Assembly: GCA_002205965.3 (NCBI GenBank)
Contig: NADL03000629.1
Span: forward strand, 1,302,001-1,366,000
Origin: Kappaphycus alvarezii
Taxonomy: Eukaryota > Rhodophyta > Florideophyceae > Gigartinales > Solieriaceae
Reading direction: 5' to 3'
DNA length: 64,000 bases
The notes below the pieces were generated by a model that saw only the letters and a program-made list of their open reading frames with translations, had not been told where the DNA came from and did not search any database. Position numbers and translations under genes: made by a program. Positions 55,596-64,000 of the stretch are shown here, piece by piece; position 1 is the stretch's first letter, and each line of letters begins with the position of its first letter.

Positions 55596-56449
55596 CTACT
55601 CAGGATCCATATTGTGCACTGCGCGCTGATGTTGCTTCATATTGTAATTCTCTCTGAACGCGGCTCCGCAGAAGCATACGCACGGTTTCAACTTCTGGTG
55701 AACGCTAGAGAAGTGTTTTTCCGCATGCGCCTTCTGCTTGAAAGCTTTGTCGCAATCCGGATCCGGACATTTGAAAGGCCTCGCCTCCCGGTGTACCATT
55801 GATATATGGCGCGATAAACCGTCCTGGAAAGCAAACTGGCTGCTGCATTCGGGGCATTTGAAAGGTCTTGCCTTCTCGTGCAACGCGCGAATGTGCTTGT
55901 TCCTGAGAATTAAATGCCATTTTGGGCGTTGCAAACATTTGTTTAAACCAAGTCACCGATCCAGATGGAGGAAAAAGCGGAAGGAGAGAAAGTTAGTACA
56001 CATACATGCCTCAGCAGTCGCAAGTTGCCTCTACCGAATTCCACTCTTTAGTGCTTAGGGGCTGCAAGCTCTAACGCCATCAAGGTGTGGAAGGGCCGCA
56101 AATTCTAGACAACGCGCAGGACTTACAGGTTTCCCTTCTCACCAAAGCTTTGTGAGCAGTAGGGGCAAGTAAATGGGCGTTCACCGAGGTGCACAGTCCG
56201 AACATGCTTGTTCCGGTCTGATCTTTGACCAAAAGAGAAGCCGCAAATTTCGCATTCATACGGGCGTTCCTTTGACTTTCTCTTTGAAACTTCCTTGTGA
56301 TTACCTCTGGATTGTTCGTGCGACGATTCACCAGAGCGAGAGGAAGCTCCTTGAGCAGAGGAGGAGGGTCGTGAATTCAAAAGGTAGCTGATGTCGTGTT
56401 TGGACGAATGTGTTGAGGGGCTTCGCTGTCGTTTCCGGGATTCGGACAT
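55596..56449 (-). CDS. Five-finger C2H2 zinc-finger protein, two exons
   Basis: A likely nuclear DNA-binding protein of 209 aa. Exon 1 is 56449-56127 and exon 2 is 55902-55596. The 224-bp intron (56126-55903) begins GTAAGT and ends TTCTCAG. Splicing rebuilds a perfect second finger: CPYCSQSFGEKGNL joins NKHIRALH, the Leu codon being split CT/G. Fingers start at residues 66, 95, 124, 153 and about 183; linkers such as LGERPF and EKARPF are classic. The N-terminal 60 residues are Ser/Arg-rich and disordered, with basic runs (SRKRQRS, SKRKSKERP) that may serve nuclear import. I chose the ATG at 56449 because the frame upstream has only a TTG before stops. No frame breaks: the clearest intact gene in the window. 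Targets unknown. Confidence 0.85.
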
Positions 56450-59110
56450 CCTGCTGTCAATTTTCAACTTCAGTGTGACACGGAAGAACTGACAATCTTG
56501 GTGTCGGCTCCCAAAAGTTCAGCCTGAGACAATCTATCCTTTCGGCAAAGTGTGAGTGGAATAATGGTTATCGTGCCGAACGCCGATAAGCAAGTGATTG
56601 GGAAGAATAAGTTTTTCGGTAGTGACCGGGCTGGTGAGTTGAATGTAGGAGAGATGTGGGGTAGATAAATACGGTGGGGCTGCCGTACTTGAGCTTGATC
56701 ACTCTTCGGATACCTTCCAAAAATTAGGATGCAGTGTTTTTTTTGGGCCCTAAATGGCGAGAGATTTTTTGTGTTTGGGGTGGTTTTCGTAGCCAGTGGC
56801 CCTGCTCGCAAATCGAAACAGGGGCTTGTCAACGATAATGAATGCACACAACGATGTTGACAAGGACGTTAATGAAACAGAATAAAACTGCGAGCGTAGA
56901 AGCAGGAAGACCAAAATTGCGATACTGAACTGAGGGGCAAGTTACAGTGTTGTACAAAATTGTGAGTAATAGCAGCAATGCAAAAGTGTGGATACAGGAT
57001 GGGCAACAGCTTGCAATATGGACGGTGAAAGCGACTGAAATCGTACTGGGTGTATTGGCTGTAATGACGTGTGCGAACAACACTAGCACGGCTGTGCTAC
57101 AGCTGATGAAAATGTGCTCACTTGGAGGAGTTGGTCTCCAGAGCCTTGGTAGCCTTGTTGGCAATGAAATGGGTGAGGAATTGCTTGAATATCATAGATG
57201 CAGTTCAAAATGCCCTCTTCTTGACATCATGATTACGTGGTAGAGACCTTTGTAGGCGGAGGATGACAAGTCGTGTAAGTTGTTATATTCTGCTGGAATT
57301 GAGCCCGTAGAGGGAAATAAATAATTTGGTGGACGCATAGCATATAAGAAACAGAAGGGGCTCATTCGGTCCTATTAAACGCTTTGGAGGTTTAGCATAT
57401 TCTTCAAACAGACAGTCACGTGTGGGAAACCAAGGGGGAGACTTGAATGATTTTGAAGACGAGTTTGAGACCACAGAATAAGTTGATGTGGTTGGATTTG
57501 ATGGAAGCAACGAGTGCCGCCGAGAATAAAATATTAATATATCAGTCGGCAACTGCACTGCAATTTTGTCACCCAAAGAGTGCATACCAAGCTCCATCAA
57601 AGGTTAGGCCTATTTAGGTACTGTGGTATTTTCGGTCAACACCGTAAAGAATATCGAAGATCTCTCGAAATGGTTCATAAGCATTACAAAACGCGTCGGT
57701 GACGAAGTAGAAACCGTGCTTGCCTTTGATGGTAAGCTACATTCTGAGAGCTAACTCAAGAGTCATGACAGAATTGCATTAAGGAAAACGATCCAAAGAC
57801 GCAACCGGCTATTTGGAAGTCTGCAGAGTTGATGCGGGCTCGAGATTGTTCAGAGAGCACCGTGGCAATTTTTGGCGTGATGCGGGAAGAGAAGACGAAT
57901 ATGCACTAATTTTCAAAAATCCTCTTTGTGTGCAATGCTATGAATCATGATGAACACAGTGAGCAGTGGCTTGTTCACTATGAAAGCACTATCCTTATTC
58001 CATGTGTATCTTGTCACATTGATGCATGCTGATTGCTGCGCAGTCCCTACAGCAGACCATTTGCAAGTCTTGCAGCTGTGATGGTGGCCGAGAGGAAATT
58101 TTTCTTCATTATTGATAAGTCTATGAAAGAATAAGATCTCAGTCGATTTTGTGAGTGTTTAATACGCAAATTTCGAGGTAGATTGACAACTAGTGGGCGC
58201 AATATCGCCTCGGCTCTATTGTTGTAAATGAGGTGCAATTTGTTACCGAAATACAGCTCCATAAAGGAGCGGGAAGCAGGACCTCTGTGTTTGGCCCAAT
58301 GCAAAATGTCTCGAAGCTTGTTCCACCAGATGAAAATAGCCGACAAGTCACAGAGACGGAGGTAGTAACAGAGTAGTGGTTTATTGGAGTTGGGGAAATA
58401 ACCATCGAATCAAATAGTAAATTTACGAAATATGTAGGGTATACTGCGCAGTAAAGTGGTCTTTTGCCATGTGTGGTAAATGATCACGATATGAATTATT
58501 TCTGGATTGAGGAAATTCAGGAAATACAGTGTAGGTTATGATAGGGTATTTGTTAGTTTTCCTCAACATTTCAGGAATTCAGGCGTTTTTAATTTTCAGA
58601 TATCACATGTAGAAAACAGCACAAACTAGGAGCAATCATTTTCATTTGTTGAGAATCGGCGACCATTTCAACGGAGTCGTTGGCCACAGGCGGCTCCTAG
58701 TGCGGTACAAGACGAGAAATGTTACAAAAAATTATTGAAAATTTCGGACCTCTGCTTATTTCATTACAAAAAGTCTCAACGTATTTATCGGAAATGTTGA
58801 TTTTCAACTTGCAGGCATTGCAGGCATCTCACGAGACAGCTGACCCTTTTGTCTTGACCCTGAATGCAATCAATGTCGGGAGGGCCTAGGAAATTTTGTG
58901 TTTTGAAAAGTCGGTGTATTCGCCTTAATCGTACCTTCATGGAAATTCACGCATTGCTAACTTGCGAAGAAAAAAAGCAAGACAAAGTTTAGTGTCTTTG
59001 CCTGTGGCACAAAGCGAAACGAATTACTTGCTCAGAAACGACAAGCTTCGTGACAATACATCTACGCAAAATTGAAACAAATATTGTGTTGCGGCATCGT
59101 TTGCACAGTT
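56450..59110. other. Upstream region of the zinc-finger gene and spacer
   Basis: No confident gene. A hydrophobic minus-strand frame (57164-56829) and frames at 57283-57600 and 58047-58346 (minus) have no recognisable family; the first starts at TTG and overlaps intron-like signals, so I do not call it. Confidence 0.35.
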
Positions 59111-59136
59111 GTTTAAAGTGCGCAAGCACTTTAAAC
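59111..59136. repeat. Perfect 11-bp hairpin
   Basis: GTTTAAAGTGC, loop GCAA, then GCACTTTAAAC. A further AAGCACTTGCG follows directly. Confidence 0.75.
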
Positions 59137-59790
59137 AAGCACTTGCGTCGCTGTTTCAAAAGGACAGCAGTGATTTCGTTGTTGAAAAATCAGATATGTA
59201 AGCTTAAGTTTCTTTGCTGGGCCGTTTGGATTTGATGATATAGATTTTGATCCATAGGTGGCAGATGAGCCGCTAGCTCTGCTGACTATAGAAGGAAGTG
59301 TCCCTTCTGCCGAATTTCGACCTGAGGGTATAGTAACCCAAGATTGTTTGTGTCCTACAGTACTGTTACCTGTCGAAGGGTAGTGCAGTACGAAAGTATT
59401 TCGGATACAGCAGACAGTAAAAACAGTACCTTATCAACGTAAATGATATTACCACAACCGGTTTGGACAGTTGAATCATCAACTCAACTAACTAGTGGAA
59501 AAAGGCGCTTTGGTGAAAATGATAATTATGTAGTTTATATTTGCATTATCTTGGTGCATAGCACAGTATGGTAGCATTGATGCAACGTGAGCAATTTCAG
59601 GAATCCTGAATCAGGATTGAGGCAGAGTCATTCTACTATGTGCTTACAGGATTTTGGCACTCTTTGGCAAAAGCCCCATGCTGTTGACATTGGAATAGTC
59701 TTGAGTCAGGACAGGAATTTTTTTTGACGGTCATGGTTAATTGTACTACATGGCTTCACAGTGCAGGGTTCCCTTATTTTACAATACCTA

Positions 59791-59825
59791 CAGTACAGTA
59801 CAGTACAGTACAGTACAGTACAGTA
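59791..59825. repeat. Pentanucleotide microsatellite (CAGTA)7
   Basis: Seven perfect tandem CAGTA units. The unit matches the TACAGTAC motif scattered from 27.6 to 60 kb; further GTACTGTACT text lies just downstream (59855-59865). Confidence 0.9.
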
Positions 59826-62800
59826 AAAAGGGACATGACCAATCTGTCGTACATACTGTACTGTACTCAGAAGGGGACAAAGAATAGGTTACTTCTCTGG
59901 AGAATGAGGGGGCCATTTCAGACCTCGAAATCCTGGACAACCCCCTTGATCATTCGTAAATACCTGTACTTCAACCCAAGTACTTGTACAGTACATTGGC
60001 AAGCCATCACACTGGCCTTTCACCCACCCTGCGCGTTTTAGCCAACATCTCCATTACAGTAAATAACAAGTAAAAAGAATAGGCCAAAACTTTTGACTGC
60101 ACTCATCCACCTTATCAAACTTCATTTACATTCTTTAGATTCTTCGTACAACAACAAAGCAAAAGAGATAATAATAACTCAGTAATGAATGCAGCATGGT
60201 GCACCAGAATTGCCGCCCCTGCAACAACATTGTCAACGTGACGTGAATGCTGCACCCCTCTCCATCTCCGCTACAGTAAGTTAGTGACCTCCCATTCTAT
60301 AAACACATCAAGCAATTGCAGGCAGCAATAGGAAGGATCGAGGAAAGAGGAGTCTTAAACTTTTGCAAACTCCAATTTGGAGCCTGCTACTAAAATAAAC
60401 AACAATTTTTATGTCATGCGCAATCCCAGGGTTTTACGCTATACGCAGCTCAAGCTCCGCTCCGCTTTCTGTCTTTACCTCATAACAGCAACATCCGCCG
60501 TCTTCATCACCACAAATCATTTCCCTCTCCCGCATTCATCTGCAGAGTCCATCGGCAGAATCAAGGTATTCAAATGTATGCATAATCGATATAATCGATA
60601 CAAATACGGCATCTACACCATCCCCATCCATAGAAGAGCCACTACTGTCCCTGTTGGGAGTAATTACGACTGTATCGAGTGTTGTTGCTTCGGACTCTGG
60701 CAACGAGATTTACAAGCTTTCAGCCCCTGGCAACTATCATAAGCTTTACGCGATTCCATCTGCCACTACGTTGCCGCTTTTCCGCCTTTCGTCACTGAGC
60801 AGTTGAATACCTTTCCTAGTCTATAAAATATGAAACCTCCTCTCCAACACACCAATGGTTGAAAATCACTCGCTCCATTGTTGATGGTAGACACTATGCT
60901 TTCCGCGATATTTCTACGCATATGCCAGCTACAGCTTTGCAAAGTTACTACAAAACTAAGCGTGACAGTATCGCACAAGCACTTTGTCCCAAGTCATAGT
61001 TGCCTTATCAGCCCTGTTCACCGGTCAGGAACTTGAAATTTGTGTTTGGTTAGCTCTGCTAACAAGACAAATTTCTTACAGTCTGTTGCAAAACATTCCA
61101 GCCATTTCTAATCATGCAATGCAATCATGACAACATGTGCCATTCCCACATCGCAATTTATCACGACAGGCAAGGACTGAAGAACTGGATAAAGTCATTT
61201 ATGCCTTAATTTCGAACCGGTGGCGATCCGAAATTTGTTCGAAGGGAATATACCACAAACAACTAGTTGGTAACTCCACTCTTCAGCTGCGAATTGCAGG
61301 ATCTTCTTCCCAGAGAAACCTTGCTGCCAGAATCCACGCCATTAGCAATTTTCTATTTCAGTAATTTCTAAGAGTTGCTAACCGACTAGTTACGAACTAT
61401 ACAAAATTGAAATAGAAAACACTTTGCGTCATAACAAAGTATTATGTATCCAATTCTTCAGGACCGTAGCTTAGTCTGCATGCATGTTAACAATCATCAG
61501 TGTCGATATAGCAACTTTAAATTTACCGCTAAATTTGCACTTGTACGCAAGACACGTCAAGGTACATTGACGTTTACATCAGTTGTCCAGCTGGTTTTTG
61601 ATGTCACAAATGAATTCCGTTGGATCATTCCCTAGTTTTGCACCATTCATCCGAGTAGGTCTCCAGATCCGCACGCTGCAAGCAAAGGAATCGAGCAATC
61701 ACAGGACGACAATACTTGAAATCAAGTGCCATTGTGTTCAATATGTTTCGAGATTGTTAACGTCGATCATAAATATAATGCTAGTATCGGAACACGTAGA
61801 GTGATTCTGCCTCTCCCCTACATTCTAGAGCAAAATAATTGCTTTTATCTTTGTGAGTGTAATCTGACACTACCTCGCGCGGCTCACGGTGTGGGAAATG
61901 GCCAAAGTTAAGCAATGAATGTGGTTTGAAAGATTCCTCAGTATACGAGTCAAAATGTCACCTACCGAACGTCTGTGCATACGTAAAGTGTTCTAGTATA
62001 AATAAAGCAAGCCGTTGATCTCATAACTTCTCCGAAAAATGTAAGAGCTGAACGCATCATGTGTAAATCCTACGCCATACAGAGGAGGTGTCTATACTTA
62101 TCACTGGATAATGGCCTGTGAAATTGTATAGTGTGCATACGGGACAGAAATGAGCTTCTTCCGACCCAATCGTTGCTCTCTACAACACATAAAGGGGCAC
62201 TTGAGCCCCTGGAGACCACATTTTGAACCCAACTTATCGTAAGTGGGCACGACCTGGAGCATTCCTGTGCTCAATAAATACTTGTACGTGCCAATAATCT
62301 GCCAATATTGCAAAGTAATGGGTTGAGAATAGATGATATTCTACCTCCCATTGTAGGACTTCCCCCCGGTTATTCAATGGCTGATTTTCACCGCTCATAT
62401 ACAGCACGTATTTGCACGAAGAATCCTGCGATCAATATGTTTTTCAGACGGTAATATTCAAGGTTACATGGAATGCTGGCATCTGTTCCACTTTCAAGGG
62501 TTTCGCGAGTTTCCTCTGCACACGCAAGCATCTTCTCGCGACAGCAGCAAAAGTAGCTGTCTGCACGAAATTTGGGTCACGATATAGAAAATTGTGAATT
62601 GATTACTTGAAGTCGAGGTAAGTGTCAAGCTTAGTTTGGTGGAGGAGCCCCCTGTCACTTTATTGGGTAGCATTCTTAGATTAGAGTGGACGGGAATGAT
62701 AGGAAGTTGCATAGGAAATTGCAGTAGCATGAGACTCGCCTTTCAATGAGTAACGAAAGATAAAAACGACGTGAAAGCTGCCGTGCCCATCAGATATTCT

Positions 62801-63656
62801 GGTCCTTCAATTTTACTGATCCGAAAAAATGCGATATGTGGAGTAGTTTTAGCCATTTAGGCCAACTCTTGCCACTATACCCATTGCATTGAACACATTT
62901 AGAACATTATTTTGAAAACGTTTTAGAGCATACGAGGGAAAGGGGACCCGCACTTTTCAAATATTAAAGAACCCAAATACTAGTTTAGCTATTCGGTACG
63001 TTCGCGCGAAGTGTAAAATTACAGTGAGCATTCCCTCTTAAATTTCAAATCGATTCAACTACCATAGAAGCCTTGTCTGCCTAGAGAACTACAACGTAAA
63101 GTCAAGAGCATATCCTTATGGTCAACTGTTCCATGAAATGAGTCCCGAAAGGTCCTGTATGTGATTAAGATCATTGTACGTCTTGAGGTAATCATTTTTC
63201 CATCCTCGTTGAGGTCATGATCTCAGCATTTCCAAACTTCGCGATTTGTTGAACACATGCGTACACCCCGACAAATAAGCCCTCGTCAACTGCATGGAGT
63301 TTCTGCTTCTTTTTGCTACATGCAGTAAGGTTGTCCAGTGAGAAAGGAAGCCCGCAGACTGCATAGATCTGTGACAGTTACATATGACCCCATGTTGTAG
63401 CAAAGATTTGAATGCTGCTGTCAGTCCAGTCCACTACACAATGGTGAATAGATAATTCGGATCTTCTTGGATGACTACGATTTTGTGTTACATACTAAGA
63501 ATCCAATCGCTCTAGTGTGTAAAACAAAATAATCTAATTGTTCACTATTCTACTGTAGTTTATAACATAGTTATATCTGACGTAGAATTTGTCATAACTC
63601 GACGTTTTCGGCTCTTTCACGCGCCCAGCGAACCTAACAGGGGGAACCGGCGAGCA
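59826..63656. other. Gene-poor spacer
   Basis: Open frames of 60-120 codons (for example 60377-60742, plus) lack recognisable domains. No element borders were identified. Confidence 0.35.
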
Positions 63657-64000
63657 TGCCGCTTTTCTCCTTGACTACCCAGCCGCTCACTCGGCGAGTT
63701 GCCGAAGAGGAGGGCATCATAGTGAATCTGGGGTTGCGCTCTGCGGCCCGTTCCATGGTCTTTTCATATACCACCGAAAGACCCGCATCTCCTCGCCTCC
63801 TACTGCGCCAGTAAACCGCCCGGCCTTTCTGGTCAGGGTTCCGCTGTCAGAGTTCCCGGCGACGGTTTTGAGCTTCTCGGGACCTCGTCGGAAAACGCTG
63901 CATTCACCAAGGCGTTCTTGCGCGGCAAGGTGGATAGGTGCCGCCGCACCCTGTAGCTGCTGGAACAGGTCCAGGACTCCCGGGCTAGTTTCCAGATCCA
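63657..64000 (+). pseudogene. LINE-like reverse transcriptase fragment, cut by the window edge
   Basis: A GC-rich stretch whose frames give GDGFELLGTSSENAAFTKAF then LRGKVDRCRRTL, a stop, and LLEQVQDSRASFQI at the edge. This matches the 'GFE.LG.PIG...F....L..K......L..L...D.Q' palm/thumb block also found at 33.1 kb and, inverted, at 32.2-32.4 kb. The rest of the element would lie to the right. Confidence 0.6.

Noticed and set aside
56829-57164. Multi-span membrane protein gene on the minus strand
   Set aside because: It starts with TTG, its hydrophobicity can come from T-rich base composition, and intron-like GT/AG signals cut through it. No family recognised.

Overview
The window is nuclear DNA of a eukaryote. 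My best guess is a red macroalga (florideophyte, Chondrus-like). The grounds are a small group of intron-poor host genes set among long, heavily decayed stretches of Ty1/copia, Ty3/gypsy, PIF/Harbinger, Tc1/mariner and LINE-like elements. The assignment is inference: no rRNA or organelle marker is present. Operons, Shine-Dalgarno sites and CRISPR arrays were not seen.

Layout. 0-27 kb is almost wholly transposon wreckage: the 3' end of a copia element (54-614), a two-gene Harbinger element (1362-3521), a mariner (3922-4975), a second Harbinger-type pair (5230-7310), a gypsy gag-pol (8676-11975), and a nested block at 12.0-20.5 kb. In that block a Tc1/mariner (15146-16680) sits inside a Ty1/copia with two recognisable LTRs (12631-20338), which itself sits inside the reverse transcriptase of another gypsy (12021-12630 plus 20339-20520). 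A DDE transposase (21625-22660), two more gypsy fragments and a tRNA-like Pol III unit follow. 27-36 kb holds a broken zinc-finger ORF, an inverted pair of an unrecognised repeat-encoded family (29-30 kb) and LINE-like reverse transcriptase pieces on both strands (31.1-35.8 kb).

36-41 kb is the host gene island. It has VPS36 of ESCRT-II on the plus strand; a small single-span membrane protein resembling a bc1 complex subunit on the minus strand; and a glycosyltransferase on the minus strand followed at once by a further coding region that may be its C-terminal continuation. These genes read coherently except at a few points, where the frame slips by one base, mostly as if one base were missing. 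41-64 kb is AT-rich and gene-poor, with GTAC/TACAG repeats, a MITE-like element, clustered palindromes (52.5 kb), further copies of the unknown repeat family (45 and 53 kb), one apparently intact two-exon five-finger C2H2 gene (55.6-56.4 kb) and a LINE fragment running off the right edge.

The host genes show no evident pathway link: endosomal sorting, probable respiration, glycan synthesis and transcription. The rest is best read as successive transposon deposits. Several element catalytic sites are visibly lost.
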